A stretch of DNA of 49,371 nucleotides from an uncultured Clostridia bacterium (GTDB lineage Bacteria; Bacillota; Clostridia; Oscillospirales; Oscillospiraceae): NCBI GenBank assembly GCA_946186375.1, contig CAMHMZ010000017.1:1-49371 (forward strand), written 5' to 3'. Positions 23,626 through 31,864 of the stretch are shown piece by piece. Each line of letters starts with the position of its first letter. The first letter of the stretch is position 1. The position numbers and the translations under genes are program-made. The notes under the pieces are model-generated. The model saw only the letters and a program-made list of their open reading frames with translations. It was not told where the DNA came from and did no database searches.

Positions 23626-24234
23626 ATGGAAATGACGAACGAGAAAGCGACCGAGACCCTGCTTCACAGCTGCAGGGTCATCTATAAGCTCCTGCGCGTT
23701 TTGTTCCACATAGTGTGGGTCGTGTCGCTCGTCGGCCTCGTGCTGATCGCGCTGGACGCTCTCACGCCCCTAAGCGGGCTTGTGACGAACAACGATCTGA
23801 AGCTCGGGCCGCTGGAAATGCACCTGCGGGAGGCCTACATCCCGCCGCTGAGCAGCCTCTATCTGCCGCTGGCCATCCGCATCCTCTGCGGCGGTCTGAT
23901 CGGCTGTATGATCCTGCAGCGGCTCAAGAAGGTCTTCAAGCCCATGTCCGAGGGCGCGGCCTTCGGCGGCTCGGTCAGCCGCGAGATCAAGGCCCTGGCC
24001 TGGACGGTGCTGGCCGGAGGCTTCGCGAGCGATTTCATCCGCACCTTCATCGGCTGGACGACGCTCTCGGCCTACGATCTGTCAAAGCTCCTGTCGGAGG
24101 AGATGGTGAGCTCCTGGACGATCAGCTTTGATTCCCGCCTGGGCTACGTCCTTGTCTTCGCGCTGCTGTGGCTGCTCAGCTACGTCTTTCGCTACGGCGA
24201 GACGCTGCAGCAGCTCTCCGACGAGACGCTGTGA
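23626..24234 (+). CDS. DUF2975 membrane protein (YoaS-like)
   Basis: The 202-residue product has four hydrophobic segments (about 25-48, 82-103, 125-145, 172-190) in the DUF2975 arrangement, with polar stretches between. The family is of unknown function. It is nearly always followed by a tiny YozG-type Xre regulator, as here 9 nt downstream. The pair resembles yoaS-yozG of Bacillus. The likely arrangement is a membrane protein with a dedicated cytoplasmic regulator, by inference from gene order. Start ATG at 23626 behind AAGGAGGA. Confidence 0.8.
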   Translation: MEMTNEKATETLLHSCRVIYKLLRVLFHIVWVVSLVGLVLIALDALTPLSGLVTNNDLKLGPLEMHLREAYIPPLSSLYLPLAIRILCGGLIGCMILQRLKKVFKPMSEGAAFGGSVSREIKALAWTVLAGGFASDFIRTFIGWTTLSAYDLSKLLSEEMVSSWTISFDSRLGYVLVFALLWLLSYVFRYGETLQQLSDETL

Positions 24235-24243
24235 GGTGCCGCG

Positions 24244-24450
24244 ATGCCGATCGTTCTGCGTCTTGACCGCGTGATGGCCGACCGGAAGATGAGCCTCAAG
24301 ACCCTGTCGGAGAAGGTGGGCGTGGCCAACGTCAATCTCTCCAAGCTCAAGACCGGCAAGGTCAGTGCCATCCGCTTTTCCACGCTCGAGGCCATCTGCG
24401 AAGCCTTGGACTGCCAGCCCGGGGATATTTTGGAATACAGGAAGGATTAG
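24244..24450 (+). CDS. YozG-type Xre/HTH mini-regulator
   Basis: This 68-residue protein is a bare HTH of the Xre/YozG family: LRLDRVMADRKMSLKTLSEK, NVNLSKLKTGK and the closing EALDCQPGDILEY. It probably autoregulates its operon with the DUF2975 gene. Its TAG stop is followed at once by a TTTCAG repeat tract. Confidence 0.9.
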   Translation: MPIVLRLDRVMADRKMSLKTLSEKVGVANVNLSKLKTGKVSAIRFSTLEAICEALDCQPGDILEYRKD

Positions 24451-24856
24451 GTTTCAGTTTTCAGAATTCAGTTTTCAGAAAAGATAAACGGCAGTTTGAA
24501 AACAATGAGAAATAAGGAGTTAGAAGTGAGGAATGAAAGAAACAAAAGATCTGCGCGGAAATTGACGTCTGCATCGTAGGGGCCGACGCCCCGGCGGCCC
24601 GCGCGGTACAATCAAAATAACAAACAAATCCCCGGCGAATTCGTACTATTCTACGCATTCGCCGGGGATCTGTTCATCTTTGTTCATCCGTGCCGCACGG
24701 GGCGATGAGGGCATCGCCCCCTACGGCGTGAAGGTGCATTTATCGCGTTTTATCTTTCGTTATTGTCATTCGGAATTCTATCACTCCGAATTCCGAATCT
24801 GTCGCTAAACTCTAATTTGTCGTTCTCCTAAAAACTAAAAACCAAAAACTAAAAAC
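24451..24856. repeat. Composite palindromic intergenic element, copy 2
   Basis: No gene is present. The left tract (TTTCAGTTTTCAGAATTCAG, 24452-24479) starts at the HTH stop. The shared arm GGAAATTGACGTC...TCGTAGGGGCCGACGCC runs from about 24557 to 24590. The core holds a 13-bp perfect hairpin (24628-24640 with 24657-24669, loop with CGTACT and CTACG) and a second one (GGGGCGATG, about 24698-24719). The right arm GCCCCCTACGG, ATTCCGAATTC, GTCGCTAAACTCTAATTTG and CTAAAAACTAAAAA tracts reach the stop of cysS. The right arm is the reverse complement of the left arm of copies 1 and 3. Confidence 0.82.
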
Positions 24857-26308
24857 TCAAACGCGTTTCCACTTCGCGCCGTGGGGGATATCGGTCACTT
24901 CGATCCCGGCGGCCTTCAGCTCGTCGCGGATGCGGTCGGCCTCGGCGAAGTTTTTGGCCTTCTTGGCTTCCTGCCGGGCGAGGATCTGCGCCTCGACGGC
25001 GGGATCGGCCTCGCCGGACTCGGAGATGACGGTGAATTCCCCGGCGGTGACGGCCTGCTTTTTTAGCTCCTCGCGCTTTTTGTCGGCCTTGGCGATGAGG
25101 TCGAGGCTCAGCACGCTGTCGAAGTCCGCGATGGCGTAGAGCTTCGTGGCGTCGTTCGTTTTGGCCTTGAGCACGTCGTAGAGCGCCGTGACGGCCAGAG
25201 AGGAGTTGAGGTCGTTGTCGAGAGCGGCGCAGAACTTCGCCTTGAGCGCCTCATAGGCCTCCTGCTCCACCTCGCCGTCCCCGGGCTTGAGCGCGGCGAC
25301 GCGGGCGATGAGCTTCTGATAGGCCTGCTGGGCGTTGTCGAGGTTTTCCCAGGTGAAGACCAGGCTCTTGCGGTAGTGGCTCTGCAGGCAGAACAAGCGG
25401 TAGGCGCGCGGATCGTAGCCCTTCTCCTCCAGCAGCGACACCGTCAGAAATTCGCCCTTGGACTTGGACATCTTGCCGTCCGAGGTGTTCAGGTGGAGGA
25501 CATGCATCCAGTAATTGCACCATTTGTGGCCGAGATAGCTCTCCGACTGGGCAATTTCGTTGGTGTGGTGGGGGAAGGCGTTGTCAATGCCGCCGCAGTG
25601 GATATCCAGATCCTCGCCCAGATGCTTCATGGAGATGCCGGAGCACTCAATGTGCCAGCCGGGGTAGCCCACGCCCCAGGGAGAGTCCCATTTCAGGGCC
25701 TGATCCTCGAACTTGGACTTGGTAAACCACAGCACGAAGTCGTTCTTGTTGCGCTTGTTGGTGTCCTCCTCCACGCCCTCGCGCACGCCGACGTCGAGAT
25801 CCTCGGCGTTGAAGTCGTTGAAGACGTAGTAGCGCTCGAGCTTCGAGGAGTCGAAGTAGACGTTGCCGCCGGCAAAGTAGGCGTAACCCGTGTCCATGAG
25901 CTTGGAGATGATCTTGATATATTCGTCGATGCAGTTGGTGGCGGGCTCGACGACGTCCGGCGTGCGGATGCCGAGCTTGGCGCAGTCGGCAAAGAAGGCG
26001 TCGGTGTAGAACTTCGCGATCTCCATGACGCTCTTGTGCTCACGCCGCGCGCCCTTGAGCATCTTGTCCTCGCCCTCGTCGGCGTCGGAGGAGAGATGCC
26101 CCACGTCAGTGATGTTCATGACGCGCTTGAGATTATAGCCGCTGTAGCGCAGATAGCGGTCGAGGATATCCTCCATGATGTAGGAGCGGAGGTTGCCGAT
26201 GTGCGCGAAGTGATAGACCGTCGGCCCGCAGGTGTACATCTTGACGATGTCGGGGTGGTTGGGGACGAAGAGCTCCTTCTTGCGCGAGGCGGAATTGTAC
26301 AGATACAT
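24857..26308 (-). CDS. cysS: Cysteinyl-tRNA synthetase
   Basis: The 483-residue class I synthetase has the HIGH motif as HIGN (about 37-40), KMSKSKG (about 283), the zinc-binding CGPTVY, WHIECS and HHTNEIAQSE segments, and the C-terminal DALR-type helical domain. It attaches cysteine to tRNA-Cys. It is last in the recA-recX-rimO-pgsA-cysS run, 10 nt after pgsA, with a GGAG site 6 nt before the ATG. I see no T-box leader. Its stop codon abuts the repeat tract of element copy 2, which also leaves no ordinary terminator. Confidence 0.97.
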   Translation of the reverse strand: MYLYNSASRKKELFVPNHPDIVKMYTCGPTVYHFAHIGNLRSYIMEDILDRYLRYSGYNLKRVMNITDVGHLSSDADEGEDKMLKGARREHKSVMEIAKFYTDAFFADCAKLGIRTPDVVEPATNCIDEYIKIISKLMDTGYAYFAGGNVYFDSSKLERYYVFNDFNAEDLDVGVREGVEEDTNKRNKNDFVLWFTKSKFEDQALKWDSPWGVGYPGWHIECSGISMKHLGEDLDIHCGGIDNAFPHHTNEIAQSESYLGHKWCNYWMHVLHLNTSDGKMSKSKGEFLTVSLLEEKGYDPRAYRLFCLQSHYRKSLVFTWENLDNAQQAYQKLIARVAALKPGDGEVEQEAYEALKAKFCAALDNDLNSSLAVTALYDVLKAKTNDATKLYAIADFDSVLSLDLIAKADKKREELKKQAVTAGEFTVISESGEADPAVEAQILARQEAKKAKNFAEADRIRDELKAAGIEVTDIPHGAKWKRV

Positions 26309-26318
26309 AAGCGACTCC

Positions 26319-26858
26319 TTACTCGGCGTGGCGGAACACGTCGATATTTTTTACGAAATACTCCACGCCGGAATACACGGTCGTGATCAGGATGACGGCA
26401 GTGGAGACGAGCGCGACATAGTCGGGGGCGGAGTCCCCGAGCTGCGGCGCGGGAAACAGCAGCATCAGACACAGACACAGCATCGTCGCGGCGGTCTTGA
26501 TCTTGCCGGACCAGGCGGCGGCGATGACGCGCCCCTGCTCCACGGCGACGAGCCGCATGCCGGACACGGCAAACTCGCGCAGCAGCACGACGGCCAGCGC
26601 CCAGCCGGGCATACGTCCGGCCTCGACAAAATAGCACATGGCCGCCATGACCAGCACCTTGTCGGCCAGGGGATCCATGAACTTGCCGAAATCCGTGATC
26701 TGGTTGTAGTGCCGGGCCACGTAGCCGTCGACCATGTCGGACAGGGAGGCCAGGATGAACACGGCCAGCGCCCATTTCAGCTGCCCCAGATAGGCCAGCA
26801 CCAGAAACACCGGGATCAGCACCACGCGGAAAATGGTGATCTTGTTGGCGGTCGTCAT
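26319..26858 (-). CDS. pgsA: CDP-diacylglycerol-glycerol-3-phosphate phosphatidyltransferase
   Basis: The 179-residue membrane protein carries the CDP-alcohol phosphotransferase motif as SDMVDGYVAR...GKFMDPLADK (about 39-68) with its four metal-binding aspartates. It has about five hydrophobic segments. It makes phosphatidylglycerol phosphate, the precursor of phosphatidylglycerol, which in turn is the lipid donor for Lgt. It overlaps rimO by 4 nt (ATGA). Confidence 0.95.
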   Translation of the reverse strand: MTTANKITIFRVVLIPVFLVLAYLGQLKWALAVFILASLSDMVDGYVARHYNQITDFGKFMDPLADKVLVMAAMCYFVEAGRMPGWALAVVLLREFAVSGMRLVAVEQGRVIAAAWSGKIKTAATMLCLCLMLLFPAPQLGDSAPDYVALVSTAVILITTVYSGVEYFVKNIDVFRHAE

Positions 26859-28177
26859 GCCTCTACCTCCTCGCCGTATAAAAGGCCGTCCTCCGCGCCC
26901 GTGATGCGCACGGGCACGAGCGTGCCTTCTTCAGCCTCGCCCTCGAAATACACGAGCCCGTCGATATCGGGGGAGTCGGCGTAGCTGCGGCCCGTCATGA
27001 GGCCGCTCTCCTCGTCCCGCCCCTCGACCAGAACGCGCAGCGTTTGTCCGACGAAGCCCTGCAGGAAGGCGTCCATGATCGGCGCCTGCAGCTCCAGAAT
27101 GAGCGCGGCGCGGCGCTGGGCGGTCTCCTCGTCGGGCCGCTCCATGGCAGCGGCCGGGGTGCCCTCCTCGGGGGAGAAGGGGAAAACGCCCACGCGCTCG
27201 ATGCGCGCCTGCTTCAGAAATTCGCACAGCTCCTCAAACTCTTCCTCACCCTCGCCGGGCAGGCCGGCGATGAGGCTCGTGCGCAGGACAAGCCCGGGGA
27301 TACGCGCGCGCAGCGTTTGGAACAGGGCGCGGATCTCTTCGCCCGTGCCCTTGCGGTTCATGCGTTTGAGGATGGCGTCGTTGATGTGCTGGATGGGGAT
27401 ATCGAGATATTTGACGATCTTGTTGTTATGCGCGATCTCGTCGATCAGCTCCTCGTCGAACTGATCGGGGTAGAGATAGTGCAGGCGGATCCATTCGATC
27501 CCCTCGATCTGCGCCAGCTCCCGGCACAGCCGCGCGAGGCTGCGCTTTCCATAGAGATCCGTGCCGTAGCGCGTGATGTCCTGGGCGATGACGATGAGCT
27601 CCTTCACGCCGTGAGAAGCCAGGTCGCGCGCCTCCTCGAGGATGTTTTCGATCGCGCGCGAGCGGTAGCGCCCGCGGATGTAGGGGATGGCGCAGAAGGC
27701 GCAGAAATTGTTGCAGCCCTCTGCGATGCGCAGATAGGCCCAGCCCGGGCCGGTGGACACGACGCGCGGGATCTCGTCGACCGGGGCGCTGTTGTCGGCA
27801 AAGCGCGAGAGCGTGCCGCCGGCCGTCACGGCGTCGGCCGCCTCGACGATATCGCCGAAGCTCCCCACGCCGAGCACGGCGTCGATCTCCGGCAGCTCCT
27901 GCAGGATCGTTCCCTGATAGCGCTCGGACAGGCAGCCCGTCACGATGAGCCCCCCAAGCCTTCCGGCCTTTTTCAGCTCGGCAAGCTCCAGGATGGCGTC
28001 GATGGCCTCGGCCTTGGCCGCGTCGATAAAGCCGCAGGTGTTCACAATGGCAAGATCCGCGCCCTCGGCCTCCGGCACGAGGACGTAGCCTGCCTCGCTG
28101 AGGAGATAGAGCATCTGCTCGCTGTTGACTAAATTCTTGGCACAGCCAAGAGAGACCATGGCAAATGTCTTTTCCAT
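26855..28177 (-). CDS. rimO: Ribosomal protein S12 methylthiotransferase
   Basis: The 440-residue product has an N-terminal MTTase domain with its three cysteines (SLGCAKN, NTCGF, VTGCLS), a radical SAM core with CNNFCAFC (about 154-161) and IPYIRGRYRSR, and a C-terminal TRAM domain. The SLGCAKNLVDSE-like opening identifies RimO rather than MiaB. It adds a methylthio group to an aspartate of ribosomal protein S12. The ribosome site is weak (GGAAG about 13 nt upstream), and it lies 7 nt after recX. Confidence 0.95.
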   Translation of the reverse strand: MEKTFAMVSLGCAKNLVNSEQMLYLLSEAGYVLVPEAEGADLAIVNTCGFIDAAKAEAIDAILELAELKKAGRLGGLIVTGCLSERYQGTILQELPEIDAVLGVGSFGDIVEAADAVTAGGTLSRFADNSAPVDEIPRVVSTGPGWAYLRIAEGCNNFCAFCAIPYIRGRYRSRAIENILEEARDLASHGVKELIVIAQDITRYGTDLYGKRSLARLCRELAQIEGIEWIRLHYLYPDQFDEELIDEIAHNNKIVKYLDIPIQHINDAILKRMNRKGTGEEIRALFQTLRARIPGLVLRTSLIAGLPGEGEEEFEELCEFLKQARIERVGVFPFSPEEGTPAAAMERPDEETAQRRAALILELQAPIMDAFLQGFVGQTLRVLVEGRDEESGLMTGRSYADSPDIDGLVYFEGEAEEGTLVPVRITGAEDGLLYGEEVEA

Positions 28178-28184
28178 GTTGTTT

Positions 28185-28796
28185 CTATTCTTCCTCCGTC
28201 TCCACGGAATAGCGCCGCAGCGCGGCGCGGATCTCCTCCCAGGAAAAGCCCCGGCGAAACAGCGCGGCGCTCACGCGGCGCACCTGATCCCTGTCCTCCG
28301 GGTCACGCAGACGCGAGGAGATGAATTTATCCAGCTTCTCCTGCCCGTCGGGCCGCTGCTCGAGCGCCTCGTCCCAGAGCTCGCGCTCCACGCCGCGGCG
28401 GCGCAGCTCCGTGCGGATGCGCCCGGCCCCGTAGCCTTTGGCCGTGTAGTGCCGGGCCACGGCGGCGGCGTAGTCCTTGTCGTCGAGAAGGCGGTTTTCC
28501 ACGAGCCACTGCACGGCGGCCTCGGCGTCCTGCTCGCTCTCGCCCTTCTGCCGGAGCTTTGCGGCCAGCTCCTTACCGGACAGGGGCCGCTGCCCCAAAA
28601 GCTGCAGCGCCCGGGCCTTGGCCAGGGCCAGCGAGGACGCGGCCTTCAGCGCGCGCAGCTCCTCTTCCGTGAGCTCCCGCCCGGCGTAGAGCCGCAGATC
28701 GGCCGCCGCCGCGGGCGTGGAGCGGATCTCCTCGCCGTCGGAGAGGCAGACCGTCAGCCTGTCCGGCGCGGTCTGCCGCAGCGCGGTCACGGTCAT
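28185..28796 (-). CDS. recX: RecX regulatory protein
   Basis: The 203-residue helical protein has the RecX signatures ALxLLGQRPLSGKELAAKL, LVENRLLDDKDYAAAVARHY and GAGRIRTELRRRGV. RecX binds in the groove of RecA filaments and limits their activity. It starts 6 nt after the recA stop, the usual arrangement. The N-terminal 50 residues are poorly conserved, as is normal. Confidence 0.93.
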   Translation of the reverse strand: MTVTALRQTAPDRLTVCLSDGEEIRSTPAAAADLRLYAGRELTEEELRALKAASSLALAKARALQLLGQRPLSGKELAAKLRQKGESEQDAEAAVQWLVENRLLDDKDYAAAVARHYTAKGYGAGRIRTELRRRGVERELWDEALEQRPDGQEKLDKFISSRLRDPEDRDQVRRVSAALFRRGFSWEEIRAALRRYSVETEEE

Positions 28797-28802
28797 GGGC
28801 GA

Positions 28803-29921
28803 TCAGCCCTCTTCAAAGTCCGCGGCGGTCACGTCCACGGCCGGAGCGCTGCTCACGCGGCCGGAGATCTGCGCGGCGCGCTTGGCCTGCGGGCTCATGA
28901 GCTCGGTGGAGCGGGCGCGGATCTGCTGCTCGATGTCGTCGCAGACGGCGGGGTTGGCCGTGAGGTATTCCTTCACGGCGTCCTTGCCCTGGATGCGGTT
29001 GCCGTTGACGGTGAACCAGGCACCGCCCTTCTCGATGATCTCGAGACGCACGGCCAGATCGATGATCTCGCTGACGCGGGAGATGCCCTCGCCGTACATG
29101 ATGTCGAACTCCGCCTCGCGGAAGGGGGGAGCTACCTTGTTCTTGACGACCTTGGCGCGCGTGCGGTTGCCGATCATCTCGCCGCCGACCTTCAGCGTCT
29201 CGATGCGGCGCACGTCGATGCGCACGGAGGCGTAGTACTTGAGCGCGAGGCCGCCCGGCGTCGTCTCGGGGTTGCCGTACATGACGCCGATCTTCTGCCT
29301 CAGCTGGTTGATGAAGATGACGGTGCAGTTGTTCTTGCTGATGGCGCCCGCGAGGCGGCGCATGGCCTGACTCATGAGGCGGGCCAGCATGCCGACCACG
29401 GTGTCGCCGATCTCGCCGTCGAGCTCGGCGCGGGGGATGAGGGCGGCCACGGAGTCGACCACCAGCACGTCGATCGCGCCGGAGCGGACCAGAGACTCCG
29501 CAATGTCCAGCGCCTGCTCACCGGTGTCGGGCTGAGAGATGAGCAGACTGTCGATGTCGACGCCCAGAGCGCGGGCATAGGCCGGCTCGAGCGCGTGCTC
29601 CACGTCGATGTAGGCCGCGGTGCCGCCGCCCTTCTGCGCGGAGGCGACCACGTGCAGCGCCAGCGTCGTCTTGCCGGAGGCCTCGGGCCCGTAGATCTCG
29701 ACGATGCGGCCGCGCGGCACGCCGCCGATGCCCAGCGCCAGGTCCAGGGACAGAGAGCCCGTGGACAGCGCCTCGACGTTCACGGCGATATCGTCGCCCA
29801 GACGCATGATGGTGCCCTTGCCGTAGTCCTTCTCGATCTTGGCGATGGCGGTCTCGAGAGCCTTCTTTTTATCGCTGTCAGCCGGAGCGACGACCGCGGG
29901 GATCTTTTTCTTTTCAGCCAT
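28803..29921 (-). CDS. recA: Recombinase RecA
   Basis: The 372-residue protein has Walker [10 protein letters not shown] (about 77-85), Walker [10 protein letters not shown], the [20 protein letters not shown] loop region, and the acidic C-terminus EG. It does homologous strand exchange and acts as a coprotease for LexA/CI-type repressors such as, possibly, the S24 protein at 4817. RBS AAGGAGG. The 105-bp upstream region is AT-rich and has no visible LexA box (GAAC-N4-GTTC). First gene of the recA-recX-rimO-pgsA-cysS run. Confidence 0.98.
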   Translation of the reverse strand: MAEKKKIPAVVAPADSDKKKALETAIAKIEKDYGKGTIMRLGDDIAVNVEALSTGSLSLDLALGIGGVPRGRIVEIYGPEASGKTTLALHVVASAQKGGGTAAYIDVEHALEPAYARALGVDIDSLLISQPDTGEQALDIAESLVRSGAIDVLVVDSVAALIPRAELDGEIGDTVVGMLARLMSQAMRRLAGAISKNNCTVIFINQLRQKIGVMYGNPETTPGGLALKYYASVRIDVRRIETLKVGGEMIGNRTRAKVVKNKVAPPFREAEFDIMYGEGISRVSEIIDLAVRLEIIEKGGAWFTVNGNRIQGKDAVKEYLTANPAVCDDIEQQIRARSTELMSPQAKRAAQISGRVSSAPAVDVTAADFEEG

Positions 29922-30026
29922 GGGGAAGCCTCCTTGTTCTTCGAAGCATCCGTCGGAGCGGATGAATAGTTTACATAAAGAAGTTAACGTATATTAAATA
30001 ACATAATATGGATTACATAAATAAGA
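29922..30026 (-). promoter_or_regulatory. AT-rich recA leader with stem-loop
   Basis: The recA upstream region is strongly A+T-rich and probably holds the promoter, but I cannot assign clear -35/-10 boxes. A 6-bp stem with a 6-nt loop (CATCCG...CGGATG, 29947-29964) lies in the leader. Motifs of the form TTATGTAA recur three times. Confidence 0.4.
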
Positions 30027-30881
30027 TTACATAATGCCAAACACGACCCGCTGCACGCCGCCGGTATCCACCCGGGTGTCGGCGGAGCGGAAGCCCGCGG
30101 AGAGCAGCATCTCCTTGACGGGTTCGGCCTGGCCCTCTCCGACCTCGAAGAGCAGATAGCCGCCCTCGGGGAGGAGGGATTTCCAGTATTTGATGATGGA
30201 CTTATAGAATTTCAGTCCGTTCTTCCCGCCGTCGAGCGCCCAAATCGGCTCGTAGTCCCGTACGGAGCTGTCGAGCGTGAGGATCTCTGCGGAGGGGATA
30301 TAGGGGGGATTGGAGAGGATCATATCGAAGCGGCCGATGCTCATGGGGGGCGAGGCGGTCGCGTCGGCCTGCACGGTGATGGCGCGCGAGCTGAGGCGGT
30401 TCATGGAGATGTTCTGGCGGCAGACCTCCAGTGCGGTCGCGCTGATATCGACGGCGACGAGGCGCGTGGCGGGCAGCTCGTGCCCGACGGCGCAGGTGAT
30501 GCAGCCGCTGCCGCAGCACAGATCGAGGATGCGCGCGTCCATCTTGCGCCCGGTGAGCAGCTCCTTGGCCGTGTCGACCAGGAGCTCCGTGTCCATCCGG
30601 GGGATCAGCACGTCGGGCGTGACCTTCATGGGCAGGCCGTAGAACTCCCAGGCACCGGTGATATAGGCCACGGGCTCTCCGGCGACGCGGCGGGCCGTGA
30701 ACTCCTCCACGCGCTTTTCAACGTAGGGCGTCGTGTAAAAGCTCAGGTCGCGCAGCAGCTCTGTCGTGGTCTTGCCGGCAGCGCAGGCGACGAGCACCCG
30801 GGCCTCCAGCTCGTAGGCCTCCACGCCGTGGGCGCGCAGGGCGTTGCGCGCGGTGAAATACAGTTCGTTATAGGTCTTCAC
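30027..30881 (-). CDS. prmC: Peptide chain release factor N5-glutamine methyltransferase
   Basis: The 284-residue product has an N-terminal helical substrate domain, a SAM-binding motif LDLCCGSGCI (about 115-124), and the catalytic NPPY (about 190-193). It methylates the GGQ glutamine of release factors RF1 and RF2. The start is a GTG at 30881 with AAAGGAG 8 nt upstream; the frame is open for another 65 codons, but those overlap the end of the DUF1385 gene and encode an arginine-rich, non-coding-like stretch. The usual partner prfA is not here; recA follows instead. Confidence 0.93.
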   Translation of the reverse strand: MKTYNELYFTARNALRAHGVEAYELEARVLVACAAGKTTTELLRDLSFYTTPYVEKRVEEFTARRVAGEPVAYITGAWEFYGLPMKVTPDVLIPRMDTELLVDTAKELLTGRKMDARILDLCCGSGCITCAVGHELPATRLVAVDISATALEVCRQNISMNRLSSRAITVQADATASPPMSIGRFDMILSNPPYIPSAEILTLDSSVRDYEPIWALDGGKNGLKFYKSIIKYWKSLLPEGGYLLFEVGEGQAEPVKEMLLSAGFRSADTRVDTGGVQRVVFGIM

Positions 30882-30916
30882 TGGCCAGTCTCCTTTATAT
30901 GTCTTGGATGCTGGGT

Positions 30917-31864
30917 TTACCAGGCGTCGCTGCCCTTCTCCTCGGGGATGACGAGCTCCATGGCGCGGATCGCGCATTCGATCATGCCGTCGTCGGGCTC
31001 GGCCGTGGTGATGTGCTGCAGCCATTTGCCGGGCGCGGACAGGGCGGCCGACAGCCAGTTGTCGTGCCCGCCGCACCAGCGGTTGATCTCGTAGCTGATG
31101 CCGACGACCACAGGCAGGAGCAGCAGGTGGGCGCCCATGCGGGCAAAGCTGTTGTCCAGGCGGACGACGGAGTTGACGAGGATGCTCACCACGACGACCA
31201 CGAGCAGAAAGCTCGTGCCGCAGCGCGGGTGGAAGCGGGACTCGCCCCGGACGTTTTCGACTGTGAGGGGCTTGCCGTGCTCGTAGCAGAAGATGGTCTT
31301 GTGCTCGGCCCCGTGATAGCGGAAGAGGCGCTTGACGTCGCCGACGCAGGTGACGAGCTTCATATAGCCGAGCAAAATCGCCACGCGCACCAGACCCTCG
31401 GAGAGGTTGCGGACGAGATAGTTCGTTTTGAGCGCCGGGATAAAGCCGACGATGAGGGCGGGCAGGAAGATGAACAGGAATACGGCCAGTGCAATGCCCA
31501 GCACGACGGCCGTGCCGATGATGAGCTTTTTGGCCTTTTCCTCGGAAAAGTGGGCCGTGATCCAGCGGTCGATCGGATCGGGCTCGCCCTGCTCCTCGAG
31601 CGGCACGAGATCGGCCGAATAGGTGAGGGCCTGCATGCCCTTGACCATGGAGTCGAGGAAGATGGCGCAGCCGCGCACGAAGGGCCAGCCGAGCAGGGGA
31701 TAGCGGTCCTTGACGAGCTTCAGCTCCTCGGTCTTTTCCACAAGGCCGTCGGCCGTGCGGCAGACGATGGCCTGCTTCTTCGGCCCGCGCATGAGGATCC
31801 CCTCGATGAGCGCCTGCCCGCCGATGCTCGTGCGGAAGGCGCAGGAAGTGTTTTTATCTGCCAT
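30917..31864 (-). CDS. DUF1385 membrane protein (YqhQ-like)
   Basis: The 315-residue protein carries the DUF1385 signatures IGGQALIEGILMRGP, RYHGAEHKTIFCYE and HPRCGTSFLL, with about four hydrophobic segments. Its function is unknown; the conserved HGAEHK and HPRCGT motifs look like a metal or catalytic site. It sits upstream of prmC, as in many Firmicutes. The start at 31864 overlaps the histidine kinase end by 11 nt, with GGAG 7 nt upstream. Confidence 0.9.
   Translation of the reverse strand: MADKNTSCAFRTSIGGQALIEGILMRGPKKQAIVCRTADGLVEKTEELKLVKDRYPLLGWPFVRGCAIFLDSMVKGMQALTYSADLVPLEEQGEPDPIDRWITAHFSEEKAKKLIIGTAVVLGIALAVFLFIFLPALIVGFIPALKTNYLVRNLSEGLVRVAILLGYMKLVTCVGDVKRLFRYHGAEHKTIFCYEHGKPLTVENVRGESRFHPRCGTSFLLVVVVVSILVNSVVRLDNSFARMGAHLLLLPVVVGISYEINRWCGGHDNWLSAALSAPGKWLQHITTAEPDDGMIECAIRAMELVIPEEKGSDAW

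Noticed and set aside
26309..26318. T-box or riboswitch leader for cysS
   Set aside because: cysS follows pgsA after 10 nt, so there is no room for a leader; control must be at the operon level.
29922..30026. SOS (LexA) box upstream of recA
   Set aside because: No GAAC-N4-GTTC or CGAAC...GTTCG palindrome is present; a TTCGAA six-mer is too short.
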